Source of the DNA: Psychrobacillus psychrodurans
GTDB lineage: Bacteria; Bacillota; Bacilli; Bacillales_A; Planococcaceae
NCBI GenBank assembly: GCA_900114885.1
Contig: FOUN01000005.1
Location: forward strand, 1-64,000
Direction: 5' to 3'
Length of the DNA stretch: 64,000 bases
The notes under the pieces were generated by a model that made no database searches, had not been told where the DNA came from, and saw nothing but the letters and a program-made list of their open reading frames with translations. The translations under genes were made by a program, and so were the position numbers. This document shows, piece after piece, positions 8,927 through 17,754 of the stretch. Every line of letters begins with the position of its first letter. Within the stretch, counting starts at the first letter, position 1.

Positions 8927-9228
8927 TGAATCCCCTCCCCTAAATACTAGCTAAGAATTAATACTTCTATAAAGAGGTTGCCAATTCCTTCTACTCTTAT
9001 TAAACTAACTTTCTACTTTAGTTTAAGTGTAACATTTCAAACTACACCTCCAAAATCTCTTTGACAATTGGACATAAAAATAGACCATCACAATATATTG
9101 GTCTGGGTTATAAGTAATAGTATATCTAGTTATAACTTAATTTTGCTCATCTAACTTTTGTAATATGGCATCTAGTTTTAACCATCATGTAGCAAAAAAG
9201 TTTAACCTTTTTTCTTAACAGAGCCAAA
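8927..9228. other. Intergenic stretch without a convincing gene
   Basis: AT-rich spacer of 300 bases. On the minus strand a short open tail (ending KLDAILQKLDEQN, stop near 9139) looks protein-like but lacks a start and ribosome site, so it may be a decayed gene end. No RNA gene or strong repeat was recognised. Confidence 0.4.
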
Positions 9229-9262
9229 TAAAAAAAACCGAGCGTCTCAATCTACGCTCGGT
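9229..9262 (-). terminator. Terminator after perR
   Basis: On the minus strand ACCGAGCG pairs with CGCTCGGT and runs into eight T residues, just past the perR stop. Confidence 0.9.
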
Positions 9263-9267
9263 ATTGC

Positions 9268-9711
9268 TTATTGGACTTTAGTTGCATGTTCTTTACATGT
9301 TGGACAAACACCGTATATTTCCATTCGATGATAACTTACTTCAAAGCCAGTTAAATGAGAAGCTAAATGTTCTACTTCATCTAATCCTGGGTAATGAAAA
9401 TCAACTATTTTGCCACAAGTATCACAAATCATATGATAATGATCGTTTGTAACAAAATCGAAACGACTAGAGGAATCCCCATAGGTTAACTCTTTTACAA
9501 GTCCTGCTTCTCTAAAAACACGTAAGTTATTATACACCGTTGCAACACTCATGCTAGGAAATTTACTTTCTAGTGCTTTATATATATCGTCCGCTGTGGG
9601 ATGTGACATAGATTGGATAATAAATTCCAGTATCGCATGGCGTTGAGGCGTAATTCGTACACCAGTCGATTTTAATGTATCTAAAGCATCTCTTAAATGT
9701 ACTTCCGTCAT
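9268..9711 (-). CDS. perR: Peroxide stress repressor PerR
   Basis: A 147-residue Fur-family repressor with every PerR-defining residue at the B. subtilis number: regulatory-metal ligands His37, Asp85, His91, His93 and Asp104, and structural zinc ligands Cys96, Cys99, Cys136 and Cys139. Asp85 separates PerR from Fur. PerR with Fe(II) represses peroxide-defence genes and is inactivated when H2O2 oxidises His37 or His91. A Per-box-like site lies in its own promoter, implying autoregulation, and a perfect box lies upstream of pfeT at 40.65 kb. Bcp, another peroxide enzyme, is two genes upstream. Confidence 0.97.
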   Translation of the reverse strand: MTEVHLRDALDTLKSTGVRITPQRHAILEFIIQSMSHPTADDIYKALESKFPSMSVATVYNNLRVFREAGLVKELTYGDSSSRFDFVTNDHYHMICDTCGKIVDFHYPGLDEVEHLASHLTGFEVSYHRMEIYGVCPTCKEHATKVQ

Positions 9712-9744
9712 CGCAATGCACCTCTTTTCATATTCATTCTTTGA

Positions 9745-9759
9745 TTATAATTGTTACAA
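9745..9759 (-). promoter_or_regulatory. Per box in the perR promoter
   Basis: Plus-strand TTATAATTGTTACAA matches the Per-box consensus TTATAATNATTATAA at 13 of the 14 specified-plus-N positions bar two (G at 9, C at 13). It lies just downstream of the perR -10, in the usual position for repression. Confidence 0.8.
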
Positions 9760-9761
9760 TA

Positions 9762-9791
9762 AGTATAATTAAAAAATGTATGAACTGTCAA
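9762..9791 (-). promoter_or_regulatory. perR promoter
   Basis: Minus-strand TTGACA (9791-9786), 18-bp spacer, TATACT (9767-9762). The adjacent Per box overlaps the expected transcription start. Confidence 0.75.
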
Positions 9792-9824
9792 ACTTATTAC
9801 ATCCTTAGGAAGGAAATACATAGA

Positions 9825-10766
9825 TTAGTAGCCTTTTTCCAAGTCGATCTCATTCTCAAGTGGCTTTTGATCCAACCAAGCGTTTAAATTCCTTGAAAAA
9901 ATTTGCAATGCCCGCACCACATATTGAGAAGAATGACTAGAGACATGCGGAGAAACGATAACATTGTTCATACTCCAAAATGGGTGTCCCTCTGTAAGTG
10001 GTTCTTTCTCAAATACATCTAGAACAGCATATGCAATTTGTTCTTCTTTTAATGCACGTATTAGATGTTCTTCATTCACCACATCTCCACGTCCAAAGTT
10101 CATAAAGATCGCTGTAGGTTTCATAGACTTTAAATGCTCGTATGTGATTAGCCTAACTGTTTGTGTCGTGCTCGGTAGAATTGAAATAACAATATCTGCT
10201 TTTGGCAAGACTTCATTTAATTTACCAAAGGTAACTACTTCTTCCATAAATGGAGCGGGGCGTCCACTGCTATTACATCCAATAGTATGTACCCCAAAAG
10301 CCATCAGTATTCGACCAACTTCCCCTCCTATAGCACCTGGGCCTAATATTATCGCAGTAGAACCTAATAATTCATTAGGGAATACTCGCTTAGACCACTC
10401 CCCGTTACGCTGATTTTCATTGATTAACGGCAGTGACTTTTTAATAGAAAGTATATGAGCTAAAATTGTTTCAGCCATAGGTGTTTTGTGAATTCCACGC
10501 ACGTTAGTAACGACAATACCTTGATTTGCAATTTCCTGTAGCGGCATTTTTTCTAGTCCAGCTGAAGCAACCATTATCCATTTTAGCTGTTCAGCTTTTT
10601 CAAGATGACTTGCATATAAGTCCTCTCCATAAGTAACTAGAATTTGTGATGATTTTAATAATTCTTCATTTAGACCTTTTTGAAATACAAATTCTGCATT
10701 TGGAAACTTTCTTATTAATTCATCCTGTTGCTCCTGTTTTGGTAAAAAAGAAAACAATATTTTCAT
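9825..10766 (-). CDS. D-2-hydroxyacid dehydrogenase family protein
   Basis: A 313-residue NAD(P)-dependent D-isomer-specific 2-hydroxyacid dehydrogenase. The Rossmann motif GPGAIGGEVG is central. The catalytic triad is visible as Arg in NFGRGDVVN, Glu in VLDVFEKEPL and His in SPHVSSHS. The family reduces 2-keto acids to D-hydroxy acids (glyoxylate, hydroxypyruvate, phosphoglycerate); the substrate is not predictable here. It begins 3 bp after bcp ends on the same strand, so the two are very probably one operon. In B. subtilis I do not recall a gene between perR and ygaF. Confidence 0.9.
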   Translation of the reverse strand: MKILFSFLPKQEQQDELIRKFPNAEFVFQKGLNEELLKSSQILVTYGEDLYASHLEKAEQLKWIMVASAGLEKMPLQEIANQGIVVTNVRGIHKTPMAETILAHILSIKKSLPLINENQRNGEWSKRVFPNELLGSTAIILGPGAIGGEVGRILMAFGVHTIGCNSSGRPAPFMEEVVTFGKLNEVLPKADIVISILPSTTQTVRLITYEHLKSMKPTAIFMNFGRGDVVNEEHLIRALKEEQIAYAVLDVFEKEPLTEGHPFWSMNNVIVSPHVSSHSSQYVVRALQIFSRNLNAWLDQKPLENEIDLEKGY

Positions 10767-10768
10767 AC

Positions 10769-11251
10769 TTATTGCCCTTCAGTCACTAATGATCTTAATG
10801 TAAGTAGTGCTTCCTCGACATGTCCATCGACTTTGACTTTATTCCATTCTTTTACGATCGTCCCTGTAGGATCGATTAAAAAAGTAGAACGTTCAATACC
10901 CATATATTCTTTTCCGAAATTCTTTTTCAACTTCCATACTCCATAAGCTTCGGAAACTTCATGCGTATCATCTACTAAAAGAGAAAATGGCAAGCCATGC
11001 TTATTTATAAATTTTGTATGAGCCTTTTCATCATCCGCACTAACTCCAAGAATAACTGCATTTAAATCAGTGAAACTCGTATATGCATTTTTAAAATCAC
11101 ATGCCTCTGTTGTGCAGCCTGGTGTAGCATCCTTTGGGTAAAAATATAAAACTACATACTTCTTTCCTGCAAAATCTTTTAATGAAACAATTTCTCCTTT
11201 TTCATTTTCCAACGAAAAGTTAGGTGCAATCAAGCCTTCTAGTTTTTCCAT
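10769..11251 (-). CDS. bcp: Thioredoxin-dependent peroxiredoxin Bcp (YgaF)
   Basis: A 160-residue atypical two-Cys peroxiredoxin that reduces H2O2 and organic hydroperoxides using thioredoxin. The active site reads YPKDATPGCTTEAC, with peroxidatic Cys46 and resolving Cys51; GKEYMGIERSTFLID is also diagnostic. The second of two adjacent ATG codons (11251) is chosen as it stands 6 bases from AGGAGGG; the first is too close. Position beside hemL and near perR matches B. subtilis ygaF. It is followed at 2 bp by the dehydrogenase gene. Confidence 0.95.
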   Translation of the reverse strand: MEKLEGLIAPNFSLENEKGEIVSLKDFAGKKYVVLYFYPKDATPGCTTEACDFKNAYTSFTDLNAVILGVSADDEKAHTKFINKHGLPFSLLVDDTHEVSEAYGVWKLKKNFGKEYMGIERSTFLIDPTGTIVKEWNKVKVDGHVEEALLTLRSLVTEGQ

Positions 11252-11320
11252 CATAATCCCTCCTATATATATCGTATCGAAGTTAGTCTCTATGTTCAAT
11301 TTTCTTAGCATTTTTCCTTA

Positions 11321-11336
11321 TAATTGTCTACAATTA
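11321..11336. promoter_or_regulatory. Inverted repeat between bcp and hemL
   Basis: TAATTGT and ACAATTA flank a 2-bp centre in the divergent promoter region. It resembles the perR Per box with one extra central base, so the half-site spacing is not that of a true Per box. A dimeric repressor site is possible. Confidence 0.35.
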
Positions 11337-11361
11337 AAGAGAACTTAAAGAAGAAATACAC

Positions 11362-11391
11362 TAGACAATAATTGGATAGTAAAGGTATACT
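11362..11391 (+). promoter_or_regulatory. hemL promoter
   Basis: TAGACA (11362-11367), 18-bp spacer, TATACT (11386-11391), about 35 bp ahead of the start codon. Confidence 0.55.
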
Positions 11392-11427
11392 TTCTATCGG
11401 CAAACAAACTGAGCGGAGGCAATTAAA

Positions 11428-12714
11428 TTGAAACAAACACAATCAGAAATGATACAAGTAGAGGCATTAGAACATATAGTTGGTGGTGTAAATAGTCCAT
11501 CAAGATCATATAAAGCTGTAGGCGGTGGAGCCCCAATCGTAATGGAAAGAGCAGAAGGTGCTTATTTTTATGACGTTGATGGCAACAAATACATCGATTA
11601 TTTAGCTGCATACGGTCCTATAATTACTGGTCATGCACATCCTCATATTACGGAAGCCATCACAAAAGCTGCACAAACAGGTCTATTATATGGTACCCCA
11701 ACTAAACATGAAGTAACCTTTGCCAAAATGTTAAAGGATGCTATTCCTTCTATGGATAAAGTTCGTTTTGTTAACTCGGGGACAGAGGCAGTTATGACAA
11801 CAATTCGAGTTGCTCGTGCCTACACTGGTAGAACAAAAGTTATGAAATTTGCTGGTTGCTATCATGGACATTCCGATTTAGTACTAGTTGCGGCTGGCTC
11901 TGGCCCAGCGACACTTGGTACACCTGATTCTGCAGGGGTACCTCAGTCTATCGCAAAAGAAGTGATCACTATTCCATTCAACGATCCAAAAGCTTATGAG
12001 GAAGCAATGGAGAAATGGGGAGAGGAATTGGCGTGTATTTTAGTAGAACCAATCGTTGGCAACTTCGGTATGGTAGAGCCAAATGAAGGTTTCCTTCCTC
12101 TAGTTCATAAAATCGCAAAAAACAAAGGTGCATTAGTCATTTACGATGAAGTAATTACAGCATTCCGCTTCCATTACGGTGCGGCATCTACGATGTTAGA
12201 ACAAACACCTGACTTAACAGCTTTAGGTAAAATAATTGGTGGAGGACTTCCGATTGGTGCTTACGGCGGCAAAAAAGAAATTATGGAACAGGTTGCACCA
12301 CTAGGCCCTGCATACCAAGCGGGAACTATGGCAGGGAACCCAGCGTCAATGCAAGCAGGGATTGCTTGTTTAGAGGTTCTACAAACTCCGGGATTATATG
12401 ATGAATTAGATAGACTAGGTGCAATTCTAGAGGCTGGTATTCTAGAAGCTGCCAAGAAAAATAATGTAACCATTACTATTAATCGGATTAAAGGAGCCCT
12501 ATCCGTTTACTTCACAGATGTAAGGGTAGAAAATTATGTGCAAGCAGAAGCAAGTGACGGTGAAATGTTTGCGAAATTCTTTAAGCTAATGCTAAATCAA
12601 GGCATTAACTTAGCACCTTCTAAATATGAGGCTTGGTTTATAACAACTGCCCATACTGAAAGAGATATTCACGAAACACTCAAGGCAGTTAATAATGCCT
12701 TTGCCGAACTCTAA
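11428..12714 (+). CDS. hemL: Glutamate-1-semialdehyde 2,1-aminomutase
   Basis: A 428-residue PLP enzyme that converts glutamate-1-semialdehyde to 5-aminolevulinate, the precursor of haem. Diagnostic segments are [48 protein letters not shown] and the PLP lysine in [16 protein letters not shown] (about Lys268). A TTG start is used eight bases behind GCGGAGG. The locus corresponds to B. subtilis gsaB, a second copy of hemL; whether another copy exists elsewhere cannot be seen. Divergent from bcp, followed by ygaE. Confidence 0.95.
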   Translation: MKQTQSEMIQVEALEHIVGGVNSPSRSYKAVGGGAPIVMERAEGAYFYDVDGNKYIDYLAAYGPIITGHAHPHITEAITKAAQTGLLYGTPTKHEVTFAKMLKDAIPSMDKVRFVNSGTEAVMTTIRVARAYTGRTKVMKFAGCYHGHSDLVLVAAGSGPATLGTPDSAGVPQSIAKEVITIPFNDPKAYEEAMEKWGEELACILVEPIVGNFGMVEPNEGFLPLVHKIAKNKGALVIYDEVITAFRFHYGAASTMLEQTPDLTALGKIIGGGLPIGAYGGKKEIMEQVAPLGPAYQAGTMAGNPASMQAGIACLEVLQTPGLYDELDRLGAILEAGILEAAKKNNVTITINRIKGALSVYFTDVRVENYVQAEASDGEMFAKFFKLMLNQGINLAPSKYEAWFITTAHTERDIHETLKAVNNAFAEL

Positions 12715-12752
12715 TAATCAGGTACACTGTTTTTACGAAAGGATAGGATTCA

Positions 12753-13835
12753 ATGAAATTAGGAGCACGAATATTTAAAACTGGGGTAGCAATTGTGTTC
12801 TCTTTATTCTTAGCCGAATTACTTCAGCTTCCTACTCCTGTTTTTGCAGGAATAGCAGCCATTTTCGCCATTCAACCTTCTATTTATAGGTCCTATTTAA
12901 CAGTAACCGAGCAAATTCAAGGGAATTTAATAGGGGCTGTCATTGCGGTCGTTTTCACCTTGGTTTTTGGAAATGATTATATAGCTGTTGGATTTGCAGC
13001 AATAGTTGCGATAACACTAATGCTTAAGTTAAAGCTAGAGAAAACTATCTCACTCGCTTTAGTAACTGTTATCGCGATTATGGAAATACAGGGAGACGAC
13101 TTTTTAGTATTTGCATTGTTACGATTTGCAGCAATGCTTGTTGGAGTTATCTCCGCATTTATTGTGAATTTAGTATTTTTGCCACCTAAGTTTGAAAAGA
13201 AACTTTTCAATGCCATTCACTTTACGCAGGATGAAATAATCCGTTGGCTACGAATAGCAGTTAGACAGGCGTCAGATCATCAATCAACTAAACAAACAAT
13301 TCATCAATTAAAGGAAAGACTTGTTAGAGTCGATCAATTATACTCTTTCTTTAAAGAAGAACGTGGGTATACAAAAAAAGCAAATCACACTAAGGGTAGA
13401 AAATTAGTTGTTTACCGCGAGTTAATATCCACTTCTTATAAAAGCTTAGACGTACTCAAAAAATTACATCACCATGAGCATGAATTAACTGATCTACCAG
13501 AACATTTTCGGATGATGATAAAGGAAAGATTGGATACTCTTTTAACCTATCATGAACAGCTTCATTTAAAATTCATTGGTAAATTAAGACCAGAGCATAT
13601 TGAGGAGAACGACTCGGAGGCATTTTTACAAAGACAAGAGGTAATGGATATTTTCGTCAAGCAAATTACCATTACGCAAATGGAAGAAGAGTTTTCCTCC
13701 TACCACCTTTTGCATTTACTATCAGCTATTTTAAAATATGAAGAACAATTAGAACATGTGGATAAACTGATCACATCATATCAAAACTTTCATAGTGAAG
13801 AACTAACTGTTCAGATTGAAGAAACACCTTATTAG
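12753..13835 (+). CDS. ygaE: YgaE, FUSC/aromatic acid exporter family membrane protein
   Basis: A 360-residue protein with an N-terminal membrane domain of about five to six helices (residues 8-145, with LPTPVFAGIAAIFAIQPSIY) and a helical, charged cytoplasmic domain (about 155-360). This is the ArAE/FUSC architecture linked to efflux of aromatic acids, though YgaE has no proven substrate. The ATG follows AAAGGATAGG. It directly follows hemL on the same strand, as in B. subtilis. Confidence 0.85.
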   Translation: MKLGARIFKTGVAIVFSLFLAELLQLPTPVFAGIAAIFAIQPSIYRSYLTVTEQIQGNLIGAVIAVVFTLVFGNDYIAVGFAAIVAITLMLKLKLEKTISLALVTVIAIMEIQGDDFLVFALLRFAAMLVGVISAFIVNLVFLPPKFEKKLFNAIHFTQDEIIRWLRIAVRQASDHQSTKQTIHQLKERLVRVDQLYSFFKEERGYTKKANHTKGRKLVVYRELISTSYKSLDVLKKLHHHEHELTDLPEHFRMMIKERLDTLLTYHEQLHLKFIGKLRPEHIEENDSEAFLQRQEVMDIFVKQITITQMEEEFSSYHLLHLLSAILKYEEQLEHVDKLITSYQNFHSEELTVQIEETPY

Positions 13836-13930
13836 AAAATGGCAAGTATCCATTTAGTTTAAAGCCTGTTTTTATCGTCTACGAAAGGCTTCGGACAGAT
13901 TTTTGGCTATATTTTTACTGATTGATTTTT

Positions 13931-14002
13931 AAGAGAGGCTGGTCGTGACTAACGTCACAACTTGCCTCTCTTTTCACGGAATCTTATAAGCCTTGCCTGT
14001 CC
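13931..14002 (+). repeat. Palindromic terminator repeat, copy 1
   Basis: AAGAGAGGC pairs with GCCTCTCTT around an inner GTGAC-taac-GTCAC dyad; 20 bp later comes the shared box TTGCCTGTCC (13993-14002). The stem serves as terminator for ygaE or the convergent opp genes. Two other full copies are at 42781 and 57908. Confidence 0.7.
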
Positions 14003-14080
14003 ATCACCCTTCTTCAAACTATTATGCTAAATACACCAGGTTCATAGGTAACAAAATTTTATAGTTTTTTTCATAAAACA

Positions 14081-14108
14081 TGCCACTTAGCAAATATACT
14101 AAGTGGCA
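14081..14108 (-). terminator. Terminator after the opp operon
   Basis: TGCCACTTAG and CTAAGTGGCA form a 10-bp stem just past oppC; on the minus strand it is followed by TGTTTTATG. Confidence 0.8.
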
Positions 14109-14113
14109 TCATT

Positions 14114-15013
14114 TTAATTTTTCATCTTAGGATCTAGTGCATCTCGGAGTCCATCGCCCATCAAGTTAAATCCTACTACTGTTAACATTATTGCAAGTCC
14201 TGGGAAAATCATTGTCCACGGAGCATTCCTTAAATACATACGAGCATCCGCAAGCATTTTTCCCCATTCAGGAGCTGGTGCCTGAGCACCCAGCCCTAAG
14301 AACCCTAATGCTGCTGCTTCAATAATGGCAGATGCAATTGCAAGTGTACCTGCAACAATAACCGGTGCCATTGAATTAGGTAAAATATGAGAGAATAAAA
14401 TTCGAATATCTCTCATCCCAATAGCTTTAGCAGATGTTATGTACTCCTCTTCTTTAATACTTAAAACCTTCGAACGTATTAGTCGACCAAAGTTAGGGAT
14501 ATTAATAATCGCAATCGCGATCAACGCATTTTGTAAAGATGGCCCTAAAACAGATACTACTGCAATTGCTAATAGTATACTTGGAAAAGCTAGCATAATA
14601 TCAAAAATTCGTGAAATTATCATATCTATCCACTTACCATAATAACCAGCAATAATACCTAAAATACTACCAACTACTACAGAACCAATTACGGAAAAAA
14701 ATCCTACCATTAAGGAAATTCTAGCTCCATGAATAATCCGCGAAAATATATCTCGACCAAAATCATCCGTACCGAACCAATACTGACCAGATGGTGGTTT
14801 CAATCGATCTGTTAAAAGCTGTTCATTAATACCTTGTGGTGCAAGCCAAGGACCAACACATGCTAAAAATACGAAGAATAAGACAATCCCTGCTCCTGCA
14901 AGCGCTCCTTTATTTTTACGGAAACTTCTCCATGCATCTCGCCAAGGACCGGTCGACGTTTCTTTAGTAGCTATTACTTGATCATTTGTCGAATTCGGAA
15001 CCATTTCGGACAT
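14114..15013 (-). CDS. oppC: Oligopeptide/dipeptide ABC transporter permease C
   Basis: A 299-residue inner-membrane permease with six likely helices. The EAA cytoplasmic loop is SAKAIGMRDIRILFSHILPN, which contacts the ATPases. The N-terminal soluble stretch followed by WRSFRKNKGALAGAGIV is typical of OppC/DppC. It forms the channel with OppB. It is the last gene of a five-gene operon transcribed leftward, starting 14 bp after oppB. AAAGGAGG precedes the ATG. Peptide specificity (Opp versus Dpp/App) is not determinable from sequence. Confidence 0.93.
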   Translation of the reverse strand: MSEMVPNSTNDQVIATKETSTGPWRDAWRSFRKNKGALAGAGIVLFFVFLACVGPWLAPQGINEQLLTDRLKPPSGQYWFGTDDFGRDIFSRIIHGARISLMVGFFSVIGSVVVGSILGIIAGYYGKWIDMIISRIFDIMLAFPSILLAIAVVSVLGPSLQNALIAIAIINIPNFGRLIRSKVLSIKEEEYITSAKAIGMRDIRILFSHILPNSMAPVIVAGTLAIASAIIEAAALGFLGLGAQAPAPEWGKMLADARMYLRNAPWTMIFPGLAIMLTVVGFNLMGDGLRDALDPKMKN

Positions 15014-15027
15014 ATCTATTCCTCCTT

Positions 15028-16041
15028 TTAATCATATTTGATCCTCGGATCTACTAACCCATACAAAATATCTACGAATAAATTTATCATTACAAATATA
15101 AAAGCGACAACCAGTATACCAGACTGAATAACAGGATAATCACGGAACGAAATAGCTTCATATATATACCGTCCGATTCCCGGCCAGCCAAATATAGTCT
15201 CTGTTAAAATAGCGCCTCCAAGTAAGAGTCCAGTTTGCAGACCAATTACAGTTAGTACCGGTATGATTGCATTTTTTAATGCATGTTTATATACAACAAA
15301 AAACATTTTCTGACCTTTTGCTCTAGCAGTACGAACATAATCTGCTCTCATTACTTCTAGCATACTCGATCTAGTCATACGCGCAATAATTGCCATTGGA
15401 ATTGTAGCTAATGCAATACCTGGCAGCACTAGATGCTTTAATACAGTACCAAGCTGATCGAATCTTCCCTGTATAATTGTATCGACAATATACAAGCTAG
15501 TGATGGAATTAATGGGATCCCGTACCTCTTCTCGACCAGTCGTTGGAAGCCATTGCAACTCAATACCAAAAATCCATTGTTCCATCAAACCTAACCAGAA
15601 GATTGGCATGGATACACCAATTAGCGCTAAAACCATTGCCATATAATCAAACCAAGAATTTTGGAACCAAGCAGATATAATACCTGCATTCACTCCAATA
15701 ATTACGGCTATAATAATCGCAAAGAAAGCTAGCTCCATTGTTGCCGCTAAATATGGCCAAATCTCTTCCGCAACCGGTTGAACCGTTCGCATAGATTCAC
15801 CTAAATCACCTTTTAAGAGACCAATTAAGTAGTTAAAGTATTGTGTATACCAAGGCTCATTTAAGCCTAGTTTAATCTCCAATGCTTCTATCGCTTCTTT
15901 AGATGCTAATTGCCCTAAAATTACTTGAGCTGGATTACCAGGAATTGCTCGTATGATCATGAATACAACAAATGTCATGCCAAGTAATACGGGTATCAAT
16001 TGTAGTAAACGTTTACCGATATAGTGAAGCATTTTCTTCAC
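15028..16041 (-). CDS. oppB: Oligopeptide/dipeptide ABC transporter permease B
   Basis: A 337-residue permease of the DppB/NikB type: YIGKRLLQLIPVLLGMTFVVF at the N-terminus, RAIPGNPAQVILG, and the EAA loop VRTARAKGQKMFFVVYKHALKNA. Six helices are visible. It pairs with OppC. The upstream oppA is separated by a hairpin at 16061-16094, which should lower permease expression relative to the binding protein. AGAGAGG precedes the ATG. Confidence 0.93.
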   Translation of the reverse strand: MKKMLHYIGKRLLQLIPVLLGMTFVVFMIIRAIPGNPAQVILGQLASKEAIEALEIKLGLNEPWYTQYFNYLIGLLKGDLGESMRTVQPVAEEIWPYLAATMELAFFAIIIAVIIGVNAGIISAWFQNSWFDYMAMVLALIGVSMPIFWLGLMEQWIFGIELQWLPTTGREEVRDPINSITSLYIVDTIIQGRFDQLGTVLKHLVLPGIALATIPMAIIARMTRSSMLEVMRADYVRTARAKGQKMFFVVYKHALKNAIIPVLTVIGLQTGLLLGGAILTETIFGWPGIGRYIYEAISFRDYPVIQSGILVVAFIFVMINLFVDILYGLVDPRIKYD

Positions 16042-16060
16042 CTCTCTAATTTAAAATAAA

Positions 16061-16094
16061 GAAAGGGGAGAAATCACGAAGACCTCCCCCCTTA
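16061..16094 (-). terminator. Intercistronic hairpin between oppA and oppB
   Basis: On the minus strand AAGGGGGGAG pairs with CTCCCCTTTC, followed by a short T-rich stretch. It can act as a partial terminator or mRNA stabiliser giving more binding protein than permease. Confidence 0.65.
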
Positions 16095-16100
16095 AGCATA

Positions 16101-17729
16101 TTACTTAAAGTCGACCTTGTTTAATCTATCAGAACCAGTTGGATGCGGTAAGAAATTAGTGATTTCTGCATCTCCTGCTAGTAAAGGTGTTGAGTGTGCA
16201 AGTGGAACCCACGGAGCATCCTCAGAGATAATTTTTTGTGCTTGTTTATAAAGTTCATTACGTTTGTCTTCATCTACTTCTGTTTGTGCTTCGATTAGCA
16301 ATTTATGTGTCTCGTCATTGCTATAGTAGCTATAGTTATTGCTTCCAATATTATCTTCGTCAAGCAACACGTAGATGAAGTTATCTGCATCTCCATTATC
16401 ACCTGTCCAACCTAATAGGAATGCATCTGCTTCTCCGTTTTTAGCTTTTTCTAAATAAGTAGCCCATTCATAAGAAACAATATTAGCAGTTATGCCAACA
16501 TCAGCTAAGTTCTTTTGAATAGCTTCTGCAACTTTTGCACCGTCTGGCATATATGGACGTGGAACAGGCATTGCCCATAGTTCCATTTCAAATCCGTCAG
16601 CAAAACCAGCTTCTGCTAATAACTGCTTTGCCTTTTCTGGATCGTATTCGTATCCAGGAATATCCTCATTATATCCACTAATAGAAGGTGGCATAGGATT
16701 TTTCGCTACTTCTGCACGACCCTCAAAGAAAGCGTCGACAATTGCTTGTTTATCAATAGCATAGTTTACAGCTTGACGAACTTTTTGGTTATCAAATGGT
16801 GGGCGAGTGCTTGTTAAACCAAGGTAACCAACATTCATAGATGGACGTTCAAATAACTGTAGAGCAGCTTCCCCTTCTACTGTCTCACCATCTGATGGAT
16901 TTACACCATCAGCTAAATCTATTTCTCCTGTTAGAAGTGCATTTAATCGAGCAGAGTTATCTGGAATAGCACGGAAAACAACTCTATCTAATTTTGGTTC
17001 TTCTGCATTCCAATACTCTTCATTTTTTTCAATAGTAATAGAATCATTACGTTTCCATTCTACAAATTTGAATGGTCCTGTACCCACTGGGCTATCACCA
17101 AATTTGTCGCCAGCTGCTTCAAATGCAGTCGGACTTGCAATTGCAAAAGGACTCATTGCAATATTTTTTAAGAAAGGTGCTTGAGCACGAGTAAGCTTAA
17201 AGATTACTGTGTGATCTCCTTCAGCAGTAACCGATTCAATTACATGACCTTCATCACCAGCATATCCACCGAACATAGACCCATAATATGGAAATAAATC
17301 TTCGGAACCGCCAGCCCAGCGTTCAAAGTTTTTAACAACTGCTTCAGCATTGAAGTCAGTACCATCGTGGAACTTTACTCCTTCACGAAGTGTGAATGTA
17401 TAAGTAAGTCCATCCTCAGATGGCTCCCATTTCGTAGCTAGCCCTTCATTGATAGTTGTATCTTGTTCACCAAAGTTCAATAGTGTTTCTAATACGTTTT
17501 GTGTAACTTTGAATGATTCACCATCCGTTACAGCAGCTGGATCTAGTGAAACTGAGTCTCCTCCACGACCAAAGATCAATACTTTTTCTTCAGCAGTTTC
17601 TGTCGTGCCCTCGTCATTATCTTTTTTTGTATCGCCGTCTGATGAATCGTCAGATGAACACGCAGCAAGTACTACAGTAAGTGCAACCAACATCAGTAGC
17701 AAAAATGACCATAATTTCGATTTACTCAT
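16101..17729 (-). CDS. oppA: Peptide-binding lipoprotein (OppA/DppE type)
   Basis: A 542-residue extracytoplasmic solute-binding protein (SBP_bac_5). The signal peptide SKLWSFLLLMLVALTVVL ends in the lipobox LAAC, then an acidic linker. Family segments include GGDSVSLDPAAVTDGESF, YTFTLREGVKFHDGT and NYAIDKQAIVDAFF. It captures peptides outside the cell for OppBCDF. The start at 17729 is chosen because GGAGGGG lies seven bases before it; longer frames upstream have no ribosome site. Gene position between the ATPase and permease genes indicates a complete importer. Confidence 0.93.
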   Translation of the reverse strand: MSKSKLWSFLLLMLVALTVVLAACSSDDSSDGDTKKDNDEGTTETAEEKVLIFGRGGDSVSLDPAAVTDGESFKVTQNVLETLLNFGEQDTTINEGLATKWEPSEDGLTYTFTLREGVKFHDGTDFNAEAVVKNFERWAGGSEDLFPYYGSMFGGYAGDEGHVIESVTAEGDHTVIFKLTRAQAPFLKNIAMSPFAIASPTAFEAAGDKFGDSPVGTGPFKFVEWKRNDSITIEKNEEYWNAEEPKLDRVVFRAIPDNSARLNALLTGEIDLADGVNPSDGETVEGEAALQLFERPSMNVGYLGLTSTRPPFDNQKVRQAVNYAIDKQAIVDAFFEGRAEVAKNPMPPSISGYNEDIPGYEYDPEKAKQLLAEAGFADGFEMELWAMPVPRPYMPDGAKVAEAIQKNLADVGITANIVSYEWATYLEKAKNGEADAFLLGWTGDNGDADNFIYVLLDEDNIGSNNYSYYSNDETHKLLIEAQTEVDEDKRNELYKQAQKIISEDAPWVPLAHSTPLLAGDAEITNFLPHPTGSDRLNKVDFK

Positions 17730-17754
17730 TTGGACCCCTCCATAATATTTATTA

